Assembly: GCA_030686995.1 (NCBI GenBank)
Contig: CM060696.1
Span: forward strand, 15,886,487-15,950,486
Length of the DNA stretch: 64,000 nucleotides
Direction of reading: 5' to 3'
Source: Artemisia argyi
Lineage: Eukaryota > Streptophyta > Magnoliopsida > Asterales > Asteraceae
Positions 49,397 through 60,158 of this stretch are shown here, one piece after another. Below the pieces are notes generated by a model. It had not been told where the DNA came from, did not search any database, and worked only from the letters and a program-made list of their open reading frames with translations. The first letter of the stretch is position 1. Each line of letters starts with the position of its first letter. A program made the position numbers and the translations under genes.

Positions 49397-49757
49397 TGTA
49401 GAATACTAATTATGTTGGAAACATGATCAAGTGGTGTTGAGAGAGGCGTAGAAATGGGAGGAGGGAGGAAAGAAGAGAAAGAGAGGAACCTTGAAAGAAA
49501 AAGGAAAAGATTAGATTGAAAAATGAATGAAGGTCCAACCCTCTCCACATGTGGAGAGGGGTATTTATAGTTACAATATTACGCCCACTCCCGGGCTGTG
49601 GATCAGGCATACAGTGGGTGAAGACCCGTTCCTTCTTCCACGGTGTTACTTAATCTAATACTAATTAACTAATAAACAAACTAACTACGAGCTAACTTAA
49701 TGCTATTACAATCATTAGGTGACCGAGACTTTTACAGGAATATTTGTATTCCTAACA
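49397..49757 (-). repeat. 5' LTR of inner copia
   Basis: 361 bp. On the minus strand CTATAAATAC at 49561-49570 is the probable TATA box. A perfect 22-bp palindrome (half-site CCCTCTCCACA) at 49539-49560 starts immediately downstream of it, near the expected transcription start. Confidence 0.95.
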
Positions 49758-49762
49758 CTAAC

Positions 49763-50202
49763 TGTTTACCTGCAGGTACAGATCACCTCCATGATGGTAG
49801 ATTCCAGCATGCTCACGCATACATCTTGAAGTCAATGAAAGCTCCCCCAAAGATCTAAGCGCCACAAAGTTCAAAGACAGATTCTACACCAATAAGAAGA
49901 ATCTACAAAGTTTAAAGACTAAGATCAATATAAATGATAAGGAACTTTGTGCACTTGAAAGACAAAGTCCAAAGATGTATGAGCATGTTGAAATGGCGGA
50001 CAACCAGCACAGACACAGGAGTGACGAATGGCAGACTACTTCATAACACAATCACTACATCATCACCAAAGAACAAAGACTTAGAGCAAAGTACATTCAT
50101 GTTACAACATTTTTTGAAGACGTCAAAAGTTTTACATGTCACAAGTCAAAGACAAAGATGAAGACGTCCAGCAACCGTGATGACCGACCTTTAGGGGGAG
50201 AT
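49763..50202 (+). other. 3' non-coding region of outer copia, second part, with PPT
   Basis: Continuation of 35479-37333 after the inner copia. It ends with TTAGGGGGAGAT directly before the 3' LTR at 50203, the probable functional polypurine tract. A small plus-strand ORF (49934-50161) has no recognisable content. Confidence 0.75.
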
Positions 50203-50536
50203 TGTTGGGAACATACTTTAGTATTTAGTCAAGTCTCGGTCATTACATTTTGTATTAGGTTGCTCTAGTAATATTTATGTTTATGTTATAGTAAATGGGC
50301 AACATGTAAAAGCCCATAAGGCTTACAAGCCCACGAAATAGAAGTATGAGGGAGGAAGGGAGTGTTGCCCTACTCCTCCCCTATATATACTAAGCTAATG
50401 TTATCATAACACTTGTTGGTTATTTTGATATATTAATGAAACTCTTGCTTTTATAATTCTCTCATATCTTGTAATCAACCAATCCTTATATCTATCTCAT
50501 TCTTTACTTGTGTGATATTAATATGGGCACCTAACA
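50203..50536 (+). repeat. 3' LTR of outer copia
   Basis: 334 bp. Four substitutions relative to 13354-13687: T/A and T/C in the first half, A/C and C/T near the end. Confidence 0.95.
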
Positions 50537-51079
50537 TAATCCCCACAGATTCTAAGATTCTTCATGATTCTTATAGAAGGTAAACACATTAACCCATAAA
50601 CAAGCGCAAGTTTCTCACTATGGTGCCTCAAAAGTTCCTCTTTTTTAATCTCAATCCAACTGTTCTTTACTTCTGTTTCTTTAAGAAACTTTCTTGCTTG
50701 TATAACTTCATCCTACTGTTGATTTGCAGCGTAAATATTTGAAAGCAATACATGGTTTCCTTCATTTTCGGGTTCAATTTCAAACAAATGCTTAGCAGCG
50801 ATTTTAGCTAACTCAATGTTTCCATAGACTCTACATGATCTCAAATGTGATACCCAAATGGAATCAAATGGCATTTTGTCTATCAAGTTTTTAGGTTCAT
50901 CAATCAAACCAGTACGACCAAGAATATCCACCATACAAGATTAATGGAAAACGTTAGGCGATAAGTTATGCTCTTTTACCATCATGTCAAAATACTATTT
51001 CCCCACTTTGACTAATCCCATATGTCCGCACGCTGACAATACAGAATCGTAAGTAACCTCGTTTGGTTGTAATCCAATT
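50537..51079 (-). pseudogene. PPR protein pseudogene, middle piece (E motif and start of DYW)
   Basis: Minus strand: IGLQPNEVTYDSVLSACGHM (PPR motif), a stop, YFDMMVKEHNLSPNVFH, a stop, [60 protein letters not shown] (E domain), a stop, then [20 protein letters not shown] (zinc-binding HSE) and [12 protein letters not shown], ending at the copia insertion. About 50 residues normally present between the SWIEI block and the [10 protein letters not shown] block are missing, so there is also an internal deletion. DYW-PPR proteins edit C to U in organelle RNA. Three in-frame stops besides the insertions show this copy is dead. Confidence 0.9.
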
Positions 51080-53128
51080 GGGAAAATGATAAAAAAAAAA
51101 ATACATTGAACTTGACACTTTTTCCCAATGTATGTTGTCAACTATTTTTTTTTTCATTGTAACCCAAAACTTGACATTTTATTCTATTGTATGTACTAAG
51201 CGTCGCATCGTTAGTCCTTTACACTAACAGTCGTTAGTAAATAACTTAAAATTCCGTTTTCTTCCAATTTTACACGTTTTCATCCGTTTTCTTATGTTTT
51301 TGTCCGATTTTACACGTTTTTTTCCGTTTACGCCTTTTTTTTTTTTACGTTTTCACCCTACTTTTTACGTTTTTGTATTTTTTTTTTTACGTTTTCGCCC
51401 ATTTTTTTACGTTTTCGTCCATCTTTTACGTTTTCGCCTGTTTTTTTACGTTTACGCCCATTTTTTATGTTTTCACCCGGTTTTTTACGTTTCGCCTGTT
51501 TTTCTACATTTTCGCTCGTTTTCTATGTTTTCGTCCGTTGTTTTTACGTTTACGCCTGCTTTTTTACGTTTTCACCCGGTTTTTTATGTTTCACCCGGTT
51601 TTTTACGTTTTATTCCGTTTTTATACGTTTTTGCCTTTTTTTTACTTTTTCGTCCATTTTTTTACGTTTACGCCCGTTTTTTTACGTTTTCGTCTGGTTT
51701 TACGTTTTCTTCTGTTTTTTTAAGTTTACGCCCGTTTTTTACGTTTTCACCCGGTTTTTTACGTTTTTGCATGTTTTTTACGTTTTCGCCCATTTTTTTA
51801 CATTTTCGTTCGTTTTTTAACGCTTTCGTCCATTTTTTTACGTTTACTCCCGTTTTTTACATTCTCACCCGGTTTTTTATGTTTTGGCCCTTTTTTTACG
51901 TTTTTGCCTGTTTTTTTACGTTTTTGTCAGTTTTTTTACGGGCCTTGACCCGTATTTTACGTTTTCACCCGGTTTTTTTCGTTTTCATCCGTTTTTTACG
52001 TTTACGCCCGTTTTTTTTTACGTTCTCACCCGGTTTTTTACGTTTTCTTTCGTTTTTTACGTTTTCACCTAGTTTTTTACATTATCTTCCATTTTTCAAC
52101 CTTTTTGTCCATGTTTTTATGTTTAGGCATGTAAAAAAACGGACGAAAACGTAATAAAAAGTATAAAAAAAAAACCGCGTGAAAACGTAAAAAAACAGGC
52201 GTAAACGTAAAAAACCTGGTGAAAACAAAAAAAGCGGTTGAAAACGTAAAAAAAGGGTGTAAACGTAAAAAAATGAGCGAAAACGTAAAACACCATAAGA
52301 AAACGAAAAAACCGGGTGAAAACGTAAAAAAAGGGAGTAAACGTAAAAAAATTTACAAAAACGTAAAAAATGAAAGAAAATGAAAAAAACCAGGCGTAAA
52401 CGTAAAAAAATAAATGAAAACACAAAAACCGGGTGAAAACAAAAAAAAACGGGTGAAAACGAAAAAAAACGGGCGTAAACGTAAAAAACGGACGATAACG
52501 TAAATAAATAGGAGAAAACAAAAAAAAACCGGGTGAAAACGTAAAAAAAAATGGGCATAAACGTAAAAAAGGGACAAAAAGGTTAAAAAATGGAAGAAAA
52601 CGTAAAAAACGGAATAAAACGTAAAAAAACAGGGTGAAAACTTAAAAAACCGGGTGAAAACGTAAAAAAGCAGGCTTAAACGGAAAACAACGAACGAAAA
52701 CGTAAAAAACGGGCGAAAAGGTAAAAAACTTGAGCGAAAACGTAAAAAACCGGGTGAAAACGTAAAAAAACGGGCGTAAACGTAAAAAACGGACGAAAAC
52801 TTTACAAATTGGGGGAAAACGTAAAAAACAGGGTGAAAACATTAAAAACGGGCGTAAACGTAAAAAAATGGACGAAAACGAAAAAAACGGAAGAAAATGT
52901 GTAAAATCGGAAAAAAACGTAAGAAAACGGATGAAAACGTGTAAAATCAGAAGAAAACGGAATTTCAAGTTTTTTACTAACGACCGTTAGTGTAAAGGAC
53001 TAACGATGCGACGGTTAGTACATACAATAGTAAAAAATGTCAAGATTTGTGTTACAATGAAAAAAAAATAGTTGGCAACATACAATGGTAAAAAGTGTCA
53101 AGTTCAATGTATTTTTTATCATTTTCTC
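51080..53128. mobile_element. Mutator-like non-autonomous foldback element with repeat-filled arms
   Basis: 2049 bp flanked by an exact 9-bp duplication AATCCAATT (51071-51079 and 53129-53137). The ends read inward as G(G/A)GAAAATGATAAAAAA, then TACATTGAACTTGACACTTTTT and TGTATGTTG(T/C)CAAC. The unique part of each inverted repeat is about 170 bp and includes GTTAGTCCTTTACACTAAC. Inside, each arm holds dozens of copies of an 18-20 bp unit, roughly TTTTTTACGTTTTCGCCCG on the left and its inverse on the right, turning over near 52125. The whole element is close to one hairpin. A 9-bp duplication and long inverted repeats are the Mutator hallmark. Apparent Phe/Tyr-rich ORFs are artefacts. Confidence 0.85.
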
Positions 53129-53206
53129 AATCCAATTTGCTTCATTTTCTCAAATAAAATCATTGCTTCCATAGATCGACCATGTCTAGAAAATCCGCTA
53201 TCTTCT
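53129..53206 (-). pseudogene. PPR protein pseudogene, 5' piece
   Basis: Minus strand EDSGFSRHGRSMEAMILFEK then MKQIGL, the first half of a PPR motif (usually xGxxxHGxxxEALxLFxKM). It is interrupted by the Mutator-like element and continues as IGLQPNEVTYDSVLSACG on the other side. Upstream of 53206 no PPR motif is readable before the Harbinger element starts at 53415, nor beyond it. Confidence 0.7.
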
Positions 53207-53414
53207 CTTCTCTAAAGTTTATCCAGCGTTCACCTAACAACTCCCATTCTTCAGTACCTCTTTGCCTACTCATGTAAATTTTCCTTTTCACCATGTTATT
53301 GTTTACGTAAACATGGTTTTGATTATTGTAGTAGTTCAAATGGGAGTATTCCGGGAGTGCCTGCTTAAAAGGAAACAAACATTTCATAAGAAACCCAAAC
53401 TACATTAGTACTTA

Positions 53415-55339
53415 GAGGAGTGGGTATGGTGATGAGGTATTTTTACTCATTTGGGGCCCACGGGTGCCATCACCCCAACACCTCTTCAAAACTAACCCCT
53501 TCCTCACTCATAACTAACCTCAACTTACTCATTCGGGGCCCACCACTTACAACTTTATTTTTTATTCATTTCACTAAATTAATTAAATTCATTTCACACA
53601 AATTAAAAATACCACACCAAACTAAATTTATTTCATCAAATTAAAAAAGTTACAACACGAAAAAAATAAAATAAAATAAAAAACAACGAAAAAAAATAAA
53701 TGATACGAAATTAATTATTCCTATTTTGTTGAAATTGTTCCCATTGTTGTTGTTGCTAACCTTGCTCGATAAGACATCGTTGAAGTCTTCTGTGTATGTT
53801 TTTATCTCGTAGTTCTTTGTTTTGTCTCCTATGCACTGCGCAACGTTCAACCCATGACTTTTGCATATGTGGGTGCGGAGGAATATACATTTCTGCAGCT
53901 TCGGATAACGCATATTGTTGTTCATTCAAGATCATGTTATGCATTATGATGCACGAGTACATGATTCTTCGTAATTTGCCAATAGTAAATGCACACGCCG
54001 GTTGTGCAATAACACGCCAATGCCCTTGTAGAATACCAAAAGCTCTCTCGATATCTTTTCAAGCACTCTCTTGTTTCGCTTTCCATGCAGCATTTTTTGG
54101 GTTACTTGCAACCGTGAATGATTTGACGAACGATGCCCATTCTGGATAAATTCCATCAGCTAGATAATACCCATGCTTAAATTTTCTTCCGTAAACTTCA
54201 AACGGAACCACGTTGGCGACGTCGTCAATCAGGTCATCGAATAATGGCGAATTATACAAAACGGTTAGATCGTTATTCGCACCTGCAACACCAAAAAATG
54301 CATGCCAAATCCACAAATCATACGACACGATAGCTTCAAGCATTGTGGTTGGAAACTTTTTATCACCTCTGTGAAATTTCCCTTGCATTCTTTTGGACAA
54401 TTCTTCCATTCCTAATGCATACAATCGATGCTTCCCAACATTCCCGGTATCTTATGGACCATACTATGTGCGTCGTATAACTTGTGAATGTCAGTCTCGG
54501 ATGGTTTTCTTAAAAACTCCTTTCCATACAACTGGGTTATGCACATAGTAAAAAATCTAGACAATCATGTGCACAGTGTTCACCTATTTGTAAATACTCA
54601 TCTAACGCATCAGCATGAATCCCGAAAGCTAATTGGCGTAATGCACATGTGCATTTCATAATCACACTAAAACTCATTACACCCCTAGCATCAGGTTGTT
54701 GTCTAAAGAAGTCAAAATGCGCGGGAAGAGGATGATAAGTTTCAATAAACAATTCAATACCTTGGACTATTTCTAAGAATAGTTTACGGCTCATACGATA
54801 ACGACGTCTAAAATGTTCTTCAGTATATTTTGGTTGATTACCAAAATAGTCGGCCAATATACGTGCTTTAGCAACTTGACGTTCACGGGGAATGTATCGA
54901 CGGTGTTTTGAACGTCCGGCTTCTTGGTTTTGCAACAACTGCTCGCGCTCAAATTCTGCCAGAATCTGCTCTAACTCTGTTATCTCTCCAAAATCACTAA
55001 CACTTGAGTATGATGATTCACTCATGTTTCTTGTTTTTAATATGTGTAAGTGTTTATATTGTTGTGTAAAATTGTAGTAAAATTGTAAGTGTGTACATGT
55101 TCTATTTATAAGGGGTGTAGCAAGGGAAAGAAAAGGAAGAAAATGAATTTAAGATAAACGGTAATATTACCGTTCAAAAAAAGAAGTAAAAAGCATGTTC
55201 TGTGTCAGGGTTCATTACTCGTCATCTGAGTGAGGATCCTTCCAACGGCGAGCCTGAAAGAGGCCCTCCTGGTGTCGTGGCGAGGCACAACGAGTTTTAG
55301 GAGCCTCCACGAAGGAACAACGAGCCATACCCACTCCTC
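53415..55339 (-). mobile_element. PIF/Harbinger DNA transposon
   Basis: 1925 bp with 15-bp terminal inverted repeats GAGGAGTGGGTATGG and TTA duplications at 53412-53414 and 55340-55342, the standard Harbinger target. It carries one transposase gene on the minus strand. The second, Myb-like ORF usual in this superfamily is not visible, so the element would be non-autonomous even without its mutations. Confidence 0.9.
53756..55025 (-). pseudogene. Harbinger transposase (broken)
   Basis: Starts MSESSYSSVSDFGEITELEQ at 55025. The N-terminal part has YTEEHFRRRYRMSRKLFLEI and CTCALRQLAFGIHADALDEY. A 1-nt change in a T-run near 54540 shifts the frame (CLDFF...CITQLYGKEFLRKP). Then come GSIDCMH (first acidic residue), a Trp codon changed to TAG near 54420, FFGVAGANNDLTVLYNSPLF (second Asp), and IERAFG near 54055 (Glu), another frame change, and a C-terminus LRRIMYSCIIMHNMILNE. 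This is the DDE endonuclease of plant PIF/Harbinger elements. All three catalytic residues are still readable, but the gene is disrupted at several points. Confidence 0.85.
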
Positions 55340-55342
55340 TTA

Positions 55343-55963
55343 TAAGCATTGCATTTTTATACTATAACCACATTAAATCTAACGTTTATTATGCCGTACC
55401 ATATAAAACTTTTTGAGCTTCTCATTTATTACATTGATCATACACAGCAAACTTATAAATTTGAATAACAATAGAATTGAACAACATTTTAATAAGTTAT
55501 TTACACAAAGTAACTACACATTTTAGATAGTCATCCTTAGAATAGCCTTTCAAACTTATACAACATGCTTTAAGTTTTCATTCCTTGTTTGAAGTCAAGC
55601 CATAGTACATTGGTCATTTGGCCACAATAAGTAGGTTTCATGTTTGTGATAATCTGTCACATGAAACAATAATAAACCATATGCAAATGAAAAACCATAA
55701 GTTTTGCATTTCAGAGATATGCAAATGATAATCTGTCACAACCAAGTCTTGCATTTCCTCCCTCCATCACACTCAACATGAAACAATAATAAACAATAAG
55801 TACTCAGATGTTGTATTTGATCATAATGATATTCGATAAGTTTGGTAAACAAGCTGTCGGAGAAATACAAACTAAACAACTTAACAAAAAATTTTGTTTA
55901 CATGTAGTATTATAATTTTTGTCCATACATTATTAACATGACTGCAAATACAAAAGACAAACA
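55343..55963. other. AT-rich intergenic, no gene seen
   Basis: Sequence right of the Harbinger element. I looked for upstream PPR motifs on the minus strand and saw none. No repeats with clear ends. Confidence 0.4.
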
Positions 55964-57579
55964 TGTGGAAAACTAGAAGGGGGTTGAATAGTTTTACGTC
56001 AATTTTGATTTTAAAATTTTGTTTTATAAAAAACTTCAATACAAGATTTATTGTATAAATCTACTTAATCTAAATGATCAATTTTGCTAGTATGTATATA
56101 TTGTATCTTTTTAGGTTATTTATAAAAACTTTATTTTGTGAATGAACCTTTTGTTTGAACCTTGTGCGAAATCAATTTAAGCACAATATCATAAGTTACA
56201 ACTAGATGCAAATATATATAAGTATGTAAACAATAAAGATGTAAATAGGATAATGAACAAGAGATGGAAAGATCAAACCAAGACACGGCGGATTTATAGT
56301 GGTTCGGCTACAAGGTCTCGTTCCTTGCCCTACTCCACTCCTCGAGTCTCTTACTCGAGAGTTTTCTTCACAAACACAACGGGCTCCCTTTTGGCGGAGA
56401 AACCTTACACAACTTTTGCTTACACCGATTAACGACACTAAACTAAATGTCGAGTTCTAATAGTAGCTAGAACCAATCTCACACCACAACACACCTTCTT
56501 CACAACTTATACACAACACTACTACTACACTACTTCTCACACCTTCACTACTTCCTCTTCACAACACAACTATTTCTTCACTACTTATATTCACAACTAC
56601 TAACCCACCTAGATCTATCAATTACACACCTTCTACAACTTTATAAATAATTTACACAACACCTAACAATATACACAACACTTCAATACTTCTAAACAAG
56701 ATGTTGGAGAAGTATTCTTCTCTTGCACTTTGAATGAGGATGGATTGTGTCACTTGAAAGCAAGAACTAATATGTTTATGATCAAAGGTTTTAGAAAGAT
56801 GATTTGAGAGAATTAGAACAAAAAGTTTTAGTGCAAAAGGTGAGGAAAAAATTTAGATTTGAACCAGTATTTATAGGCAAAGAAATCTGACACAGAAGCG
56901 TATGTTGGCCCCCTTAATTGTGTGCCGGCCCCCTTAAAATTAAGGGGGCCGCCCCTTATAATTAAGGGGGCCGCCCATGTGAAACGGCCAGATTCTTTGT
57001 CTTTTCTGGGAAAAGTTTATTTGGTGAAAATTTAACTGAATTTAGTTAAAAATTTGAATTCATATATTTATTATGAAATAAACATTTTCCTTTAATTACC
57101 AAAAGTGTTTTTCTTAAATATATAAAATGTTTATACCATTTTATATAATTTGTAATTAGTAAATAAATCTTCCTTTGATCATAAAATGTATTAGGCACTT
57201 GTTTATTCATACCTTAAGTGAATTAGTTGGATATAATGATATTTTGTCACTAACTACTTATTTACATAATGATTTTATGTTTAACGATTTTAGATTTTGT
57301 GATCGTCAAAACATAGGGATATCAAAAAATATTAATAACGTTTTTACGCATTATTTATATCAACAATCTCCCCCTTTTTATGATTACAAAATCTAAACTC
57401 ATTAAATCAAAAATTATTATATATGCAAGTATTTAGTGAGTTTATATCACTTCTCCCCCTTTTTGTGAACATCAAAAAGGTTGTCCCGAAGACATATGAG
57501 CTCCCCCTTGATGTGTACTCCCTCTCATTTTAAGGTTAAATGACAAATCAAGATATGGAATGCTTGCAAAAATATTTAG

Positions 57580-57580
<1 letters not shown>
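55964..57580 (-). mobile_element. 3'-terminal fragment of another copia element (LTR plus PPT region)
   Basis: On the minus strand AAAAAGGGGGAGATTGT (57363-57379) is a PPT followed by TGATATAAATAATGCG, the start of an LTR that appears to run to about 55964 (...CTAGTTTTCCACA). A second PPT-like AAGGGGGAGCT lies at 57500. TATAAATACTGG on minus at about 56870-56881 is a probable TATA box. U3 holds an inverted GGCCCCCTTAA cluster (56908-56980). GTGGTTCGGCTACAAGGTC (56299 onward) is a phrase I associate with Sirevirus-type LTRs. The inner boundary is an (AT)n run at 57582. The LTR left end is tentative and no duplication was found. Confidence 0.5.

Positions 57581-57581
<1 letters not shown>

Positions 57582-57665
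<84 letters not shown>
57582..57665. repeat. (AT)n microsatellite
   Basis: About 84 bp of TA repeat. It is followed by GGGTACTCGCGCGTTGCGGC, a GC-rich phrase seen at the edge of some dispersed plant repeats; its element type is not determined. Confidence 0.9.
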
Positions 57666-57666
<1 letters not shown>

Positions 57667-60158
57667 TAACAGGGTACTCGCGCGTTGCGGCGGCGGGTAC
57701 CCTGAAATAAAATTTTCTGATAAATCATGTATTTTAATGTATTATGTATTTTTTGACAATAAATTTGCGAATATCAAGAATTTTAATGTATTATGTATTA
57801 TGTATTTTTTTATGGAGTTGAAGTTCAAACCTTTAGATTCAAAAATTTTCTTTTAGTAGAGCGCTTGCACATAGAGGCAGTAGCGTCTACATTTTAGACA
57901 TAATGATGACGTGTATATGTTTTTGGCAAGACACGTGTAGCAATTGATTGAAGATGGACAAATTTTCGCTAAGAAAACATTTCACATGAGAAAGGTTTGT
58001 TCGAGAGGATGATGAGCAATCAATATAACCAATTAATACAATTTTTTGTTGCGTCATTAACGATACTCATTATTTATTTATAAGATTTTAATAGTCTAAC
58101 ACTTATTGTACTTTCATACGGTTGCGTTTCAACATGTATGTAGTTCTTTTTACAAATCCTTACGTGTTCTAGATATAACTATGTTTGTGTGCGCCTTATT
58201 TTGTTTTTTTAGAGAAACCAATATGTCAACAGAGGGATCATCGATAGTGACGACAATTGGTAAATGTTAATCCAAGTCAGTCCAAAGTAGTTATTGAAAT
58301 TTTGTGTCACTTTCTTAATTAAGTAACTTTTCATATAGTTATAGGAGTATACGAAAGCTGCACAATTAGCATGTCTAACCAAGTATTTGATATATTAACT
58401 TAATGTCGTATGAGATATACATTCTCGAGCCAAGTAGCGGCATATGACTTTTTAAAAAAAATCAATTAACGTTTCTATGCGCTTTTTTATTTTTTGTGTG
58501 CGGTTCTCGCGGCCATGTATTTGTAGATTTGGTTTTTCTTCACTTGCTTTAGTTATCTCATGCTGCGTATCCATAGTCTTTAAATAAAAGACAACTCACA
58601 CATTTTTCAAGAAGAGACATTTGTGAGGCTCAATAAAGTTAAAGCTCTTTGAATATTTCGAAATTTCAAATCAATGTTGGAAGGAATCTACTTTTTTACA
58701 TTTCACAATTTTGACAAAGTCAATAAATTTGAACATAGGATACAATTTTCAAAAGAAATTATTAATGCAACTCTAGAAGCTCAAAAAATCGGATTAAAAA
58801 TAAGGATCAAATAAATCAAATCTATAAAAACTCTTACCAAAATTAGGTTTATCAATAAAAACTCATACTACATATTTTATTTTAAAAATCAGATTTATAA
58901 AAGTTACTTAAAAACTCGAATTAAAATAAATAAATAAAGTAGATCTATACAAAATAACTCTTCACAAAATCAGATTAGAAAATAAAAATCAGAATAAAAT
59001 CGACTTAAAAAATCAAATAAAGTTCATACACAATAATAATTTACATACAAATTTACACAAACACATTTCCAACGATAGCAGCACATCCGGTGTACCATCA
59101 TCAGCAAAGGTGTACTCATAAAAATAAGCTCTAACTTTAAATATTAATCTACTTTTCAGTTTCTAAATTACAAAGTACCAAAACAAAGTATAGATTTCAA
59201 TCCAAAATATTAGTAGTTTTTTTTATATGAACTAATAAATCTAACTAAAAATCTTACAAACAACCTTTCAAAATCATTGGCCGTTAAAAAAAATGTACCA
59301 AAACTTACCCACAATTTAACAGCTAATATATATATAAAAAAAAAAAGGAAAACAAAAAACATATACTGACTACGACAACAACAGATTTCGGCAACAAATC
59401 TACAAATATTTTTAGTCAAAAATGTTACAGAAAGTCGACGCAGTTTTATCACTTTATGAAAGAACACCTTCAATGATCAAAGAGCTGATTTTTTCCGGCA
59501 ACGTCATTTTTTTCGGCGACATCATTTTTCCGACGATAGCAGTGTTTTTCCGGTGAAGCAGCTCTAGCAAAAACATACAAAGATGTTAATGTATATAGAT
59601 CTATATAAAAAACTTATAGATCTACAAATATAATGTATGGATCTATAAAAAAGAACTTCAAAAACATAATAAATATTTACAGGTCTATTAAAAATCTAAA
59701 ATAATACCTCAAAACATAAAAATTCAGAACGGTAGTTGTGGTTCTTGGTGCCTTGTCGCTGTATTTCTATGTTCGTGTATATCCATAAAAAAGAAAACAA
59801 AAAACTGGAAACCTGAAAACCCTTTCGAGATGCAAGGTGGTGGCTGGTTTGGTTTCCGGTTGTAATAGTGCTCGGTGATGGGGGCTCGATGGTGGTTCTT
59901 TCGGTAGTGGCAGCGATAGAGGTGATGATGTAGTAGGTGGTGGCGGCTGCAACTAATAGAGGGGTGGTGATATTTGTTTTAGGTTAAGAGGAAAAGGGAG
60001 AGATGCAAAGAGAGAGAGAGACCAGATATGTGTTTTTTTTGTTTGTTTTGTGTGTTGCTTCAGTTTATGTATGAAACAGGTTCAGTGTGTTGAATCTTAA
60101 AATTTAGGTTTGGTGGAGGTTAGGAGTTAGGAAGGGGATATGCATGTTTTATAAAGGA

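Larger units (their letters stand above)
37334..49757 (-). mobile_element. Inner Ty1/copia (Sirevirus-like) LTR retrotransposon, young
   Basis: The 361-bp LTRs (37334-37694 and 49397-49757) read identically by eye. On the minus strand they start TGTTAGGAATAC and end GTATTCTACA. An exact CTAAC target duplication lies at 37329-37333 and 49758-49762, within the outer copia's 3' region. Minus-strand order: 5' LTR (49757-49397), PBS, AACCGCA-motif leader, gag, zinc knuckle, coiled-coil linker, pol, 3-kb non-coding region with several PPT-like tracts, 3' LTR. Gag-linker has only two nonsense codons and pol is open, so this is a recent insertion. It lacks the extra ORF of the outer element. Confidence 0.95.
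13354..50536 (+). mobile_element. Outer Ty1/copia (Sirevirus-like) LTR retrotransposon, nested host
   Basis: Two 334-bp LTRs (13354-13687 and 50203-50536), both starting TGTTGGGAAC and ending CACCTAACA, differ at four positions by eye. The target duplication is CAATC (13349-13353) / TAATC (50537-50541), a 4 of 5 match. Order inside: PBS, palindrome array, gag, coiled-coil linker, PR-IN-RT-RNaseH (copia order), spacer with PPT-like tract and second palindrome array, extra ORF, non-coding 3' region, PPT. Subtracting the gypsy (27236-34769) and inner copia (37334-49762) leaves about 17.2 kb, very long for copia. Sirevirus placement is inferred from the extra ORF downstream of pol, the long gag-linker and multiple PPT-like tracts. 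Confidence 0.9.

Noticed and set aside
51294..52968. Long overlapping ORFs rich in Phe, Tyr and Val, resembling membrane proteins
   Set aside because: They translate the T-rich 18-20 bp tandem units of the Mutator-like foldback arms and occur in several frames at once on both arms.
53160..53387. Minus-strand ORF as an additional PPR or transposase segment
   Set aside because: Only its end overlaps the PPR motif, and in a different frame (EDSGFSRHG...); the remainder resembles nothing I recognise.
59767..59952. Pro/Ser-rich ORF as a hydroxyproline-rich protein
   Set aside because: Short, derived from GGTGGTG-type low-complexity DNA, with no signal peptide or homologous block.
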